Positions 54,510 through 63,792 of a DNA stretch of 64,000 nt are shown in pieces. Origin of the DNA: Vreelandella venusta (lineage in GTDB: Bacteria > Pseudomonadota > Gammaproteobacteria > Pseudomonadales > Halomonadaceae); contig NZ_BJUL01000002.1 of NCBI RefSeq assembly GCF_007989605.1, forward strand, positions 299,962 to 363,961. Direction: 5' to 3'. Under the pieces are notes generated by a model. The model saw only the letters and a program-made list of their open reading frames with translations. It did no database searches and had not been told where the DNA came from. The position numbers and the translations under genes are program-made. How positions within the stretch are numbered: position 1 is the first letter of the stretch; every line of letters begins with the position of its first letter.

Positions 54510-56219
54510 TCACCGTAAGTTGTGTTTTTTCAAACGATAGGCATAAGCCGCACGGCTCATACCTAGCCGTTGGGCAGCGGCGGTAATATTACCGCCGCTA
54601 TCGCTATTGACGGCTTGGATGAGCGCTTTTTCAATTTCTTCCAGATTCATACCTGCATCCAGTAATGGCTGAACACGTTGACGAGCAGAGATGTTTTCCC
54701 CGCGCTCGTCTAAGGACGGTGTAAGCATGCCGGAGGAGTCCAGCCCTTGGGACTTTTCTCGCTCCAGAGTTGGAACACAATAATCTCCGAAAAGAGATTT
54801 CTCGCTAATGTGCTTATGATCAGCGGTGAGGATGACGCCACGTTCGACGCTGTTCTTTAGCTCACGTATATTTCCTGGCCAGTGATACTGACATATCGCA
54901 GAGCGTGCTTGGTCGGAGAAGCCTAATGTGCGGCGCTGGTAGTGATGCTCAAAGTGGCGCAAGAAGTGATCGGCAAGAGGGACGATATCTTCAAGTCGTT
55001 GGCGCAAAGCGGGAATGTTTAAAGTAAAAGCATTTAACCGATAGAATAGGTCCTGACGAAAACGGCCCTGCTCCACTCGTTCCAGAAGATCAGTGTGCGT
55101 TGCAGCAACAATTCTTACATCGATACTTCTGACAGACTCTCCTCCCACGCGCTCAATCTGATGCTCCTCCAGAGTGCGCAACAGCGCTGCCTGAGCCCTA
55201 GGTGTTAGTTCAGCAAGTTCATCAAGAAAGATAGTACCTCCATCAGCCCGTTCAAAGCGTCCCATGCGCGTCTGAATCGCACCAGTGTAAGCGCCTTTTT
55301 CGACACCAAACAGCTCTGATTCGATCAGCTCCGGAGGAATTGCAGCGCAGTTAACTGCAATGAAGGGGCCATTGGCACGTTGACTCTGGTCATGTAAGCG
55401 TCGTGCAAGAATCTCCTTACCAGTACCGGTTTCGCCAAGGAGTAGCACTGACACATCTGATGTCGCGGCTCTATCGAGCATGGCGAGCATATCGCGAAAA
55501 GCAGGCGTTGAGCCAATCGGTCCCCAGCTTTCATGGTTGCGGGTGCGGGCAAGATCGTTTTCTAGTGTGGCAACACGTGCTTGGAGTTCATAAAGCTCAT
55601 CTATCAGTGGTGCTTCCCGCAAAAGCTCGGAAAATTGAGCGTGGTCAGGCCACTCTTGTGCGAGTTTGCCAATAATACGACAGTCGTCGTCGCCACAAGC
55701 ACGGCAGCTCACTTCACGATACTGTACCTCGCGGCCTAACAGTTGAGTCGCGTAGCCGGCGGCATAGCCTAGCAGAGTCCAGCACGCCGGTTCATTTTGT
55801 TGACCATGTGATCGCCAAACATCTACTTCAAACGAGTCTTTCCAGATAAATTCGCTGTAAAAATGATCGTTTGCTAGATCCATTTCTAGGTTGACCGGTA
55901 TTGCTTGTACATGCCCTTGAAGAGCGTGGAGTTGTGGGCCAGCAAGAAAGCTTTCCTCCAGTCCCAGACGCTCCCCCCTTAGCGCTGCGCCAAGCTCGGC
56001 ATCCATTAGCCCCGAATAATATCCCAGCCGCATAAATAGTCCGCGTGCACGTTCTCTGCCAAGGGTGGTGATTAGTTCATTGCGAAAAAAAGCGGAGGCT
56101 GCCAATGGCATCAGTAGCATGCGTTGTTCACCCAGCCAGATCTGGCCTTCCTCAGGTAGAAAACGTAGCGCATCCATTAGATCGCGGGCATTAGGATAAT
56201 CAGAAGATGAAAGAAGCAT
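54510..56219 (-). CDS. Sigma-54-dependent activator of the XylR/DmpR family
   Basis: About 569 residues from ATG 56219; GTG 56279 is an alternative, but its ribosome site is too close. Domains: XylR_N sensor (~10-115; EEGQIWLGEQRMLLMP), V4R (~120-190, with the Cys-rich SCRACGDDDCR typical of phenol sensors), linker, AAA+ sigma-54 domain (Walker A GETGTGKE, GAYTGA loop for sigma-54 contact, GGTIFLDE Walker B) and a Fis-type HTH at the end. DmpR-type proteins bind phenols or cresols directly. It is divergent from pchC-pchX-pchF, so it most likely activates that operon. Confidence 0.92.
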   Translation of the reverse strand: MLLSSSDYPNARDLMDALRFLPEEGQIWLGEQRMLLMPLAASAFFRNELITTLGRERARGLFMRLGYYSGLMDAELGAALRGERLGLEESFLAGPQLHALQGHVQAIPVNLEMDLANDHFYSEFIWKDSFEVDVWRSHGQQNEPACWTLLGYAAGYATQLLGREVQYREVSCRACGDDDCRIIGKLAQEWPDHAQFSELLREAPLIDELYELQARVATLENDLARTRNHESWGPIGSTPAFRDMLAMLDRAATSDVSVLLLGETGTGKEILARRLHDQSQRANGPFIAVNCAAIPPELIESELFGVEKGAYTGAIQTRMGRFERADGGTIFLDELAELTPRAQAALLRTLEEHQIERVGGESVRSIDVRIVAATHTDLLERVEQGRFRQDLFYRLNAFTLNIPALRQRLEDIVPLADHFLRHFEHHYQRRTLGFSDQARSAICQYHWPGNIRELKNSVERGVILTADHKHISEKSLFGDYCVPTLEREKSQGLDSSGMLTPSLDERGENISARQRVQPLLDAGMNLEEIEKALIQAVNSDSGGNITAAAQRLGMSRAAYAYRLKKHNLR

Positions 56220-56430
56220 ACTGGCTCTGCATAGGGTTGAATCGAAAGAGTACCACTCGTAATGGCTGTATGGGAGCACTCCTCTACCGGCGAGCTTTCA
56301 GGGGGTATTCATTATTTGGGGAGCACCTAATCATATGGTTAATCAAATTTGTGAACATAAGTTCGCAAGGCGCACCTGGCTGCAGTGCAGTGCCTGCTAA
56401 CACCTTGATAATGGTTTTGTTTCTGATTTC

Positions 56431-56445
56431 GGCACACTTATTGAT
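56431..56445 (+). promoter_or_regulatory. Candidate sigma-54 (-24/-12) promoter for the pch operon
   Basis: GGCACACTTATTGAT: GG at -24 and TTGA at -12 with the correct 10-base spacing, differing from the consensus GC at the last invariant position (GA here). It is 116 bases upstream of pchC. Between this and the activator gene, TGATTA repeats around 56326-56345 may be activator sites. No other gene is visible in 56220-56560. Confidence 0.45.
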
Positions 56446-56560
56446 ATGTAGTTCGAATAAGATGCAGCGCCAACTCATTGATTTTATACCAAAGTATAAT
56501 GTTGGTGTTGTGTCTATCCGCTGATGTCATGCCGTATGGCGAACGAAGGGTGATACTGAC

Positions 56561-56941
56561 ATGCAAAACACAATAACAGTGCCGTTATGGCTAATAACCA
56601 ATATTAGGCGTAAACGCTTAACTCTTTTTGGCGTGTCACTGCTTTTAGCGGTGACGTCTTCCCCTAATACCTTAGCGTCGGGTGCTCGTGAATCAGCTGA
56701 GGTGTATCGGCAAGTTTGTTCCCATTGCCATGCCTCAGATAAGGCAGTTGGTCCGGCAATCACGAGAGCTTTTCCTGAAGCTGCTCAGGAGAGCTGGAAA
56801 ACTTATATCCAACTGACAGTCCGCAACGGCCGCGCGGCGATGCCAGCATTCCGTCATAGCGAAATCACTGAGGACGAGCTTAAAGGGCTGAGTGCGGCCT
56901 TAGCGCGAGGTGAGCTAGCCGAGGATAGTGATGAGGAGTGA
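56561..56941 (+). CDS. pchC: Cytochrome c subunit of alkylphenol (p-cresol-type) hydroxylase
   Basis: A 126-residue periplasmic c-type cytochrome: a signal sequence to about LASG, one heme motif CSHCH (~residues 53-57) and a distal Met in RAAMPAF as sixth ligand. It accepts electrons from the flavoprotein PchF in the flavocytochrome and passes them to other redox proteins. Gene order cytochrome - unknown - flavoprotein matches pchC-pchX-pchF of Pseudomonas putida. It overlaps nothing; pchX starts five bases later. Confidence 0.88.
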   Translation: MQNTITVPLWLITNIRRKRLTLFGVSLLLAVTSSPNTLASGARESAEVYRQVCSHCHASDKAVGPAITRAFPEAAQESWKTYIQLTVRNGRAAMPAFRHSEITEDELKGLSAALARGELAEDSDEE

Positions 56942-56945
56942 TGCC

Positions 56946-57488
56946 ATGAAACTTACGCGTAGACAACTGTTGCGAAATGGGCTGCTACTTGGCTCAGCTG
57001 CGCCGTTGACTATAGCTGCCACCTGGGCTGGCCAGGCAATTCAGGGTGGGCCTCCTGTCTATGGCGAAATTTCTCTCTATGGAGAGGATCGTTCGACCAC
57101 TGAGCTCGGACTAGGCTTGCGTCAGAAAGGCTGGACACCTCGCTATGAAGGGCGCTTAGACCCGCTGGTGATTATTAATGCGCTGCCGAGAGGAGCACTA
57201 GCGGCCGGCTTTACCGATGAGGCGGGACTGGTTCTGTTGACTAGCATGCTCAAGGGGCGCGGTCGAATACTGGCGCTAGGACGCCATGATTCTGGTCAGC
57301 ACTATCTGTTAAGCCACCGAGGAACCCTCAATGCTGAACTGGCGACAAGGGCTGGTAGCTGGCAGTCCGCCCTTGGGCGAGAGTATGCCCGCTTGGCACA
57401 GGCCAGTATGGACAAGCGAAGTGAGCATCGGTTCCAGCGGTCGCCCAACGCCGACGCCCGTGAGCTTAGCTTTTTGGTACAGGTCTGA
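56946..57488 (+). CDS. pchX: PchX-like protein of unknown function, Tat-type signal
   Basis: 180 residues from ATG 56946 (AGGAG seven bases upstream). The N-terminus MKLTRRQLLRNGLLLGSAAP has a twin-arginine pattern and a hydrophobic stretch, suggesting export or membrane attachment. The rest shows no family that I recognise and no Cys. Its position between the cytochrome and flavoprotein genes is that of pchX in the p-cresol methylhydroxylase operons, a conserved gene whose function is not established. I infer a role in maturation, perhaps flavin or heme assembly or periplasmic targeting. Confidence 0.72.
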   Translation: MKLTRRQLLRNGLLLGSAAPLTIAATWAGQAIQGGPPVYGEISLYGEDRSTTELGLGLRQKGWTPRYEGRLDPLVIINALPRGALAAGFTDEAGLVLLTSMLKGRGRILALGRHDSGQHYLLSHRGTLNAELATRAGSWQSALGREYARLAQASMDKRSEHRFQRSPNADARELSFLVQV

Positions 57489-57519
57489 GATTACTCAACA
57501 ATAAACGAGAGAACATCCC

Positions 57520-59070
57520 ATGAGCACGACGCAGCGCATTCTTCCCAAAAATGTTAGCGCTTCTGATTTCGATGCCGCCCTGAGCCGCTTTCGCGAAACG
57601 CTCGAACCTGCTCGAGTGCTAGTCGATGACGACCAGCTAGCACCTTACACCAAGATCATGATGTCCGCCGAAAAGGAAGATCATATTCCTTCGGCAGCGC
57701 TGTTGGCTGAAACCACGGAGGAAGTGCAGGCAGTTGTTACAGTCTGCAATGAGTTAAAGATTCCACTTTGGATGATAGCGACGGGCAAAAACCTGGGTTA
57801 TGGCTCAGCCGCACCAGGCGAGACAGGTCAGGTGATTCTAGATTTGAGTCGCATGAATCGCATTCTGGACGTGGACCCTGACTCCTGCACAGCACTGGTT
57901 GAGCCAGGCGTCACTTATCAACAGCTCTATGACTATATTCAAGAGAAAGGCTACAAGTTATGGCTTTCGGTGCCCGCACCCTCGGCCGTGGCAGGTCCTG
58001 TTGGAAATACCCTTGACCGCGGTGTTGGCTACACTCCCTATGGGGAGCACTTCATGTTCCAGTGCGGCATGGAGGTTGTGCTAGCCAACGGCGAGGTTAT
58101 TCGCACTGGTATGGGGGGGCTAGAAAATTCCACTTCCTGGCAGGTTTTTAAGTGGGGCTATGGTCCATATGTCGATGGGCTTTTCACCCAGTCTAACTTC
58201 GGTATCGTGACCAAAATGGGACTCTGGCTGATGCCGGAACCGCCGGCATACCGACCTTTCCTGATCCAATATCCGGATCCCGAAGATATTGAAGAGATCG
58301 TCGATATCATGCGGCCACTGCGTATCAGCCAAGTCATCCCAAACGCCGTTGTGATCGCTCATACACTTTATGACGTAGCGTCGCACCGGGAACGCAAGGA
58401 GTTCTTCACCGGCGAGGGCAGTATTGACAGGGAAGCCATCGAGCGAATTAAGCAAGATGAAGGGGTTGGAGAATGGAATATCTACGCTGCTCTCTACGGC
58501 ACGCCAGAGCAAGTCGACGTCAACTGGAAGATTGTCGAGCAGGCTTTTAGCCAGAGTGGCAAAGCTAAACTCTTCTATGGAGAGGAGGCGGAGCAGGCAT
58601 CAGCCTCTTTTGGTTATCGAGCTGACTTAATGCGTGGAAATATGAATATGCAGGAGTTTGGCCTCTATAACTGGCGCGGTGGCGGTGGCTCTATGTGGTT
58701 CGCGCCGGTCTCTCAGGCAAAGGGGGAGGAGACGCGTGACCAGACTGAGCTAGCCCAGCAGATTCTCGGCAAGTACGGCTTCGACTACGTGGGCGAATAT
58801 ATCGTCGGTTGGCGCGACATGCACCACATCATTGACCTGCTCTACAACCGCCAAGATCCTGAGGAAACCCAGCGTGCTCACGCATGCTTCGGAGAGTTGG
58901 TGGAGGAGTTCAGCAAGCGTGGCTACGGTATCTATCGTGTCAATACCGGGTTCATGGATCAGGTGGCAGATACTTACGGCAGAGCAATGTTTGAATTACA
59001 TCGCACTCTGAAACGGGCCTTGGACCCCAATGGCATCCTTGCGCCTGGAAAGTCCGGTATTCGTCTGTAG
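57520..59070 (+). CDS. pchF: Flavoprotein subunit of p-cresol / 4-alkylphenol hydroxylase (VAO family)
   Basis: A 516-residue vanillyl-alcohol-oxidase-family flavoprotein. FAD_binding_4 (~60-200; WMIATGKNLGYGSAAPGETGQVILDLSRMN; AGPVGNTLDRGVGYTPYGEHF) and a substrate/cap domain with WRDMHHIIDLLYN, YRVNTGFMDQVADTY and a C-terminal DPNGILAPGKSG. Tyr383, in LYNW, lies at the position of Tyr384 of p-cresol methylhydroxylase, to which FAD is covalently bound. It oxidises p-cresol, 4-ethylphenol or eugenol-type phenols at the alkyl carbon; which one cannot be told. No Tat or Sec signal is visible on this subunit. Confidence 0.9.
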   Translation: MSTTQRILPKNVSASDFDAALSRFRETLEPARVLVDDDQLAPYTKIMMSAEKEDHIPSAALLAETTEEVQAVVTVCNELKIPLWMIATGKNLGYGSAAPGETGQVILDLSRMNRILDVDPDSCTALVEPGVTYQQLYDYIQEKGYKLWLSVPAPSAVAGPVGNTLDRGVGYTPYGEHFMFQCGMEVVLANGEVIRTGMGGLENSTSWQVFKWGYGPYVDGLFTQSNFGIVTKMGLWLMPEPPAYRPFLIQYPDPEDIEEIVDIMRPLRISQVIPNAVVIAHTLYDVASHRERKEFFTGEGSIDREAIERIKQDEGVGEWNIYAALYGTPEQVDVNWKIVEQAFSQSGKAKLFYGEEAEQASASFGYRADLMRGNMNMQEFGLYNWRGGGGSMWFAPVSQAKGEETRDQTELAQQILGKYGFDYVGEYIVGWRDMHHIIDLLYNRQDPEETQRAHACFGELVEEFSKRGYGIYRVNTGFMDQVADTYGRAMFELHRTLKRALDPNGILAPGKSGIRL

Positions 59071-59108
59071 CCCTGCTTTTCATTACCGATTAAGAAGGAA
59101 GCAATGTC

Positions 59109-60575
59109 ATGAGTACTGCATATTGTGATTTTCATCTCCAGTCGATTGCCGGAGAGCGGCGTGAAGGCAGTAGCGAGCGCACTACTCGGGTGACTAACCC
59201 GTATGATGGCAGTGAGTTACTTAATATCCGCCTCGCTAACGCCGATGACCTTAACGCTGCTTTCCTCGCCGCCGAGAAGGCTCAGGCTGACTGGTCAGCA
59301 ACGCCGCCAGCTCAGCGTAGTGCTTTGCTTCAGCGGGTTGTGGCGATCTTCGATACCCGCAAGGAGGAGATTATTGATTGGCTGATTCGCGAGTCGGGCA
59401 GTACTCGTCTCAAAGCTAACGTTGAGTGGGGAGCCGCTAGAAGTATCACGCAGGAGGCGGTGAGTATGCCTAATAGGGTGCATGGCATGACGCTGGCCTC
59501 CAATGTGCCGGGCAAAGAGAACCGTGTTTATCGCAAGCCCTTGGGCGTGGTCGGTGTGATCAGCCCTTGGAATTTTCCGCTGCACCTTTCCCAGCGCTCT
59601 ATTGCCCCAGCACTCGCTCTTGGCAACGCTGTAGTGGTTAAGCCTGCCAGCGACACCCCAGTTACCGGCGGACTGTTGCTGGCCAGGATCTTCGAGGAGG
59701 CTGGCCTGCCCAAGGGGCTGCTCAGCGTGGTGGTGGGTTCCGGCAGCGAGATCGGCGACGCCTTCGTGGAGCACCGCGTGCCGCGGATGGTCTCCTTTAC
59801 CGGCTCGACCCCGGTGGGGCGGCGTATAGGCGGGATCTGCAGTGGCGGCGAGCATATCAAGAAGGTGGCCCTTGAACTGGGCGGCAATAGCCCCTTCGTG
59901 GTGCTCGACGATGCCGATATCGACCAGGCGGTGAACGCCGCGGCAATGGGCAAATTCCTGCACCAGGGCCAGATCTGCATGGCCATCAACCGCATCATCG
60001 TCGACGCGCGCCGCTATGACGACTTTGTCGCGCGCTTCGTGGAGAAGGTCAAGGGGCTTCGTGTCGGCGATCCGAATGACATGGAAACGGTGGTCGGGCC
60101 GGTCATCAACGCCAGGCAGCGCGAGGGCCTGGAGGCCAAGATCGCCACTGCCAAGCAGGAGGGGGCAACCGTGCTACTGGAGGGGGAGATCGACGGCCAG
60201 CTGGTGCCGCCACACGTGTTCGGCGATGTCACCCCGGAGATGGAGATCAGTCGTGAGGAAATCTTCGGTCCGCTGGTGGGCATCCAGAAGGCCCGCGATG
60301 AGGCCCATGCCCTGACGCTTGCCAATGCCAGCGAGTATGGACTCTCGAGCGCAGTGTTCACCACCAACCTGGCGCGCGGTGCACGTTTCGCCCAAGGCAT
60401 CAAGGCGGGCATGACCCATGTGAACGACATGCCGGTCAACGACGAGGCCCACGTGCCCTTCGGCGGCGAAAAGAACTCCGGCCTTGGCCGCTTCAATGGC
60501 GACTGGGCCATCGAGGAGTTCACCACCGATCATTGGATTAGCGTGCAACACGAGCCGCGCAGCTATCCCTTCTGA
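59109..60575 (+). CDS. Aromatic aldehyde dehydrogenase (4-hydroxybenzaldehyde/vanillin type, PchA-like)
   Basis: A 488-residue aldehyde dehydrogenase: [32 protein letters not shown], catalytic Glu in [18 protein letters not shown] and Cys in [16 protein letters not shown]. Directly after pchF it should oxidise the 4-hydroxybenzaldehyde formed from the alkylphenol, giving 4-hydroxybenzoate for PobA. The first ~190 codons use mixed third positions, whereas the rest is almost entirely G/C-ending, so the gene looks like a recombinant. Confidence 0.91.
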   Translation: MSTAYCDFHLQSIAGERREGSSERTTRVTNPYDGSELLNIRLANADDLNAAFLAAEKAQADWSATPPAQRSALLQRVVAIFDTRKEEIIDWLIRESGSTRLKANVEWGAARSITQEAVSMPNRVHGMTLASNVPGKENRVYRKPLGVVGVISPWNFPLHLSQRSIAPALALGNAVVVKPASDTPVTGGLLLARIFEEAGLPKGLLSVVVGSGSEIGDAFVEHRVPRMVSFTGSTPVGRRIGGICSGGEHIKKVALELGGNSPFVVLDDADIDQAVNAAAMGKFLHQGQICMAINRIIVDARRYDDFVARFVEKVKGLRVGDPNDMETVVGPVINARQREGLEAKIATAKQEGATVLLEGEIDGQLVPPHVFGDVTPEMEISREEIFGPLVGIQKARDEAHALTLANASEYGLSSAVFTTNLARGARFAQGIKAGMTHVNDMPVNDEAHVPFGGEKNSGLGRFNGDWAIEEFTTDHWISVQHEPRSYPF

Positions 60576-60646
60576 GCCAGATAGCCACTTTCGCCTGCTG
60601 TCTTGGGCAGCAGGTGTTAGACCACAATAAGAATAGAGACTGCAAA

Positions 60647-61558
60647 ATGACGATGTATCACAAAAGAGCTGTCTGGACGGCGCTGCTGTCTGGCTTGGCT
60701 GCCGCGCCCGCCTTGGCGGTGAATGGCCATTATCCTCCGGGAATCGAGGGCCTAGGCGCCGCTGCGGCACCACCGGAGGGAGTGTATTACCGCGGTTACC
60801 TGTTGCACTACGATGTAGAGCGCTTCAATGACTCCGGCGGTGATGCCGTACCCGGCCGCAACAGCGGCTCGGTCTCTGCCCTGGCCCACCGCTTTATTTG
60901 GATGACCGGGCAGCAGTTCCTCGGTGCCGACTACGGGGTGGAAACGATCGTCCCGACCTTCGATCTGCGCTTCGATCTGGATGTTGCCGGGGACGACCGC
61001 TTCCACGACAAGGGCGTCGGCGACCTGTTTGTGGGCCCGATGATTTTGGGGTGGCACGGGGAGCGTTGGGACGCCACTTTCGCCGTCGGCCACTGGTTCG
61101 ATACCGCCGACTTCGAGGCCGACAACCCAGCCTCGGTGGGCAAGGGCTATGGCACCACCATGCTCACCCTGGGTGGCATGTGGCACCTCGATGCCGAGCG
61201 GCACTGGAACGTCTCAGCCCTGTCGCGCTACGAGATCAAGACCGAGCAGAACGTGACCGGCATCACACCGGGAGACAGCTGGCTGCTGGAGTGGGGCATC
61301 AGCCACCGCCTGGAAAACGGCCTGGAGCTTGGCTTGGTGGGCTACGATGCTTGGCAGTTGGAGGCTGATAGGGGAGGGACGATCACCAACAAGGCCGAGC
61401 GTCATGCTGCGGGTGTTGAGGCCAGTTATTTCTGGCCTGCGGCCAGCATCATCCTCAAGGGAGCCTATTACAACGAGTATGACACCCGTGCCGGTGGCTT
61501 AAAGGGACTCGAGAGCGAAGGCGATGCCTTTCGCCTGCAGCTCACCAAGTTTCTTTAG
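60647..61558 (+). CDS. Outer-membrane channel-like protein (phenol_MetA_deg / SphA family)
   Basis: About 303 residues from ATG 60647. A signal peptide ends near PALAVNG, followed by a beta-rich protein with alternating aromatic and polar residues and a C-terminal Phe-Leu, as in outer-membrane barrels. The start VNGHYPPGIEGLGAAAAPPEGVYYRGY and the FDLRFDLD/ GVGDLFVGPMIL segments match the MetA-pathway phenol degradation family, thought to import hydrophobic aromatics. It lies between the aldehyde and alcohol dehydrogenases of the pch cluster and is strongly GC-rich like the end of the preceding gene. Confidence 0.8.
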   Translation: MTMYHKRAVWTALLSGLAAAPALAVNGHYPPGIEGLGAAAAPPEGVYYRGYLLHYDVERFNDSGGDAVPGRNSGSVSALAHRFIWMTGQQFLGADYGVETIVPTFDLRFDLDVAGDDRFHDKGVGDLFVGPMILGWHGERWDATFAVGHWFDTADFEADNPASVGKGYGTTMLTLGGMWHLDAERHWNVSALSRYEIKTEQNVTGITPGDSWLLEWGISHRLENGLELGLVGYDAWQLEADRGGTITNKAERHAAGVEASYFWPAASIILKGAYYNEYDTRAGGLKGLESEGDAFRLQLTKFL

Positions 61559-61646
61559 TCACCTACAATCTCGCACATTAGCAATTGCTTAGCCCCTGCT
61601 CGCCCTGAGCTTGGTCAGGGGCAAGGATTAACTGGGGAGAAGACCT

Positions 61647-62738
61647 ATGCATATTAAAGCAGCTGTGACCCAGGAGCAGGGTCAAGACTTTGAATGGCAG
61701 GCGATAGAGTTAGCAGATCCTGCTCTGGGTGAGGTACGAGTTCGTATAGTAGCCACTGGTGTTTGCCATACCGATGCAGTGGCTCGAGACTTAGGAATTG
61801 CACCCTTCCCGATTGTATTGGGGCATGAAGGGGCTGGAGTGGTGGAGTCTCTCGGTGAAGGAGTGAATGGGCTCGAAGTAGGTGATCATGTGGTACTTTC
61901 ATTTGCTCACTGCGGCAGCTGTGGACACTGTTTGACTGGGCACCCCACCGTATGTAATACATTCAATGAGCTAAATTTTGGTGGTGCTATGGCGGATGGC
62001 AGCCACCGTCTGACTCGAGATGACGAGTCGATAGCCACCTTTTTCGGTCAATCCTCTTTTGCTACCCATGCTGTGGTAAGTGCCCGCAATGCGGTAAAGG
62101 TTGATCCTGAGGTCGATCTGTCTCTTCTGGGGCCTCTGGGCTGTGGCATCCAGACTGGTGCTGGAACTGTGCTAAATCGGCTCAAACCTGATTTTGGCTC
62201 CAGCTTGGTGGTCTATGGCTGTGGGGCGGTAGGGCTATCCGCGATCATGGCAGCTCAAATTGCAGGATGCCAGCAGATCATCGCGGTAGACGTTCACGAC
62301 AGTCGTCTCAAGTTGGCTCGTGAACTTGGGGCTACCCATGTAATTAATGGCCAGCAAGAAGCCACGGTGGAAGTGGTAAGAAAGATTACTGGCGGTGGCA
62401 GCCAGTTCGCCGTGGAAACCACCGGGGTTCCTGCTGTGGTTCGCCAGTCACTTCAGGCGCTTAAACCGCTGGGTGTTTCGGCTATCGTAGGTGTTACACC
62501 TGAAGTGACACTTGACGTGCATAACGACTTGATGGCGGAGGGTAAGTCTATGATTGGAGTGATTGAAGGAGACTCCGTGCCGCGGGTCTTCATTCCTCAA
62601 CTTGTAGCTTACTTCAAGGCTGGGCGCTTCCCCTTCGACCGTTTGGTGAAATTCTACCCACCTGAGCAGATTAACCAGGCGTTTTATGACTCGAAAAACG
62701 GCACTACTGTTAAGCCAGTATTGAGAATATCCTCATAA
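61647..62738 (+). CDS. Zn-dependent aryl-alcohol dehydrogenase (benzyl alcohol dehydrogenase type)
   Basis: A 363-residue medium-chain dehydrogenase. Catalytic zinc ligands are in GVCHTDAVARD (Cys) and GHEGAG (His/Glu); the structural zinc Cys cluster is CGSCGHCLTGHPTVC; the NAD motif is GCGAVGLSAIMAAQIAGC. It resembles XylB-type aryl-alcohol dehydrogenases. It should oxidise 4-hydroxybenzyl or vanillyl alcohol made by PchF to the aldehyde. GGGGAG precedes ATG 61647. Codon usage returns to mixed third positions. Confidence 0.9.
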   Translation: MHIKAAVTQEQGQDFEWQAIELADPALGEVRVRIVATGVCHTDAVARDLGIAPFPIVLGHEGAGVVESLGEGVNGLEVGDHVVLSFAHCGSCGHCLTGHPTVCNTFNELNFGGAMADGSHRLTRDDESIATFFGQSSFATHAVVSARNAVKVDPEVDLSLLGPLGCGIQTGAGTVLNRLKPDFGSSLVVYGCGAVGLSAIMAAQIAGCQQIIAVDVHDSRLKLARELGATHVINGQQEATVEVVRKITGGGSQFAVETTGVPAVVRQSLQALKPLGVSAIVGVTPEVTLDVHNDLMAEGKSMIGVIEGDSVPRVFIPQLVAYFKAGRFPFDRLVKFYPPEQINQAFYDSKNGTTVKPVLRISS

Positions 62739-62767
62739 TCTAATGGTATGAAGAAGGCATAGGGCTT

Positions 62768-63682
62768 TTAACTTAGGCTTTCATTGGCATGTTGACGTAG
62801 CCGGAAATCCCTGGGTGAAAGCTCTGTGTTACGTTTAAAAAACCGCGTGAAGTAAGCAGGTTCAGAGAAGCCCAAGCTGTCGGAGACTTGACCAATGGTC
62901 ATATTGGTATAGGTGAGCTGGCGCTTGGCTTCCAGCAGCAGGCGTTCATGCAGCAACTGTAGGGCGCTGCGGCCGGCTAGTTGGCGGCATAGTAGATTCA
63001 GGTGTGCGCTACTCACGCCTATCTGCTCGGCTAACTGTTCAATACTCGGCTGCTCACGATAGTGCGCTTCGATCAGCGCTTGATAGTGCTCTAAGTGCTG
63101 CCGTCCTTTGTCGCTCTGGCGGGGACCATAGCGCTTTGCTGGACTGCTGGTATAAGCACACAGGCGCGATAGCTCCACCACCAAGGCTTGGATAAGCGCT
63201 TCGAGCAGTCTGTGGCGTCCAGGGGCAGGCTGACGGTACTCCTGATCGACCTGAGATACCAGAGTGGCTATTCGCTCTGCCCGATTGGGCTGGAGGAGCG
63301 AGTAGAAGTCGGCTTTTCTTAGCGTACTGCTCTCACCCATGATTGTATGCAAGTGGTCTGCCAAGGGTTTGGCCAGGGTAATGATGTGTCCCTGCACATC
63401 GGGTGAGAAGCGAAAGCCATGGATGGTCATGGCGGGTACTACGATAGCGCTGGCGCTCTGCAACTGATGGTGGGTTCCCTCCAGTTCTAACTCAACGCTA
63501 CCGTGAGCAATAAACAGAATATGCACCAAATCGGCGTGGCGATGCGGGCGTATACGCCAGTCATGTAACTGGCTGCGTTCAGGAATGGATTCGCAGTGGA
63601 GTAAGTCTGGTGTGGGCCAATGCTGCGTCTCTCCATAGAGCTTAAATACCGGAACGGACGTTGCCGACGAGGCTGGCATCAC
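62768..63682 (-). CDS. AraC-family regulator of pobA (PobR/PobC/HpaA-like)
   Basis: 304 residues: an N-terminal cupin-type sensor (~25-110; RPHRHADLVHILFIAHGSVELELEGTHHQL region) and a C-terminal AraC HTH (~195-300; SIEQLAEQIGVSSAHLNLLCRQLAG; MTIGQVSDSLGFSEPAYFTRFFKR). It is divergent from pobA, the arrangement seen for AraC-type pobA activators in Azotobacter and Pseudomonas; the inducer there is 4-hydroxybenzoate. GGAG precedes ATG 63682. Its end is convergent with the alcohol dehydrogenase, 29 bases apart. Confidence 0.88.
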   Translation of the reverse strand: MMPASSATSVPVFKLYGETQHWPTPDLLHCESIPERSQLHDWRIRPHRHADLVHILFIAHGSVELELEGTHHQLQSASAIVVPAMTIHGFRFSPDVQGHIITLAKPLADHLHTIMGESSTLRKADFYSLLQPNRAERIATLVSQVDQEYRQPAPGRHRLLEALIQALVVELSRLCAYTSSPAKRYGPRQSDKGRQHLEHYQALIEAHYREQPSIEQLAEQIGVSSAHLNLLCRQLAGRSALQLLHERLLLEAKRQLTYTNMTIGQVSDSLGFSEPAYFTRFFKRNTELSPRDFRLRQHANESLS

Positions 63683-63792
63683 TTACATCTCCCATTAGAC
63701 TAAGGTTGAGTGATAAAGCACTAAATGTCCAATAATTGATCTAGATCATGCCTTATTATGCGGCGTTTTTCATTGAAAAATACAAGTCATAA

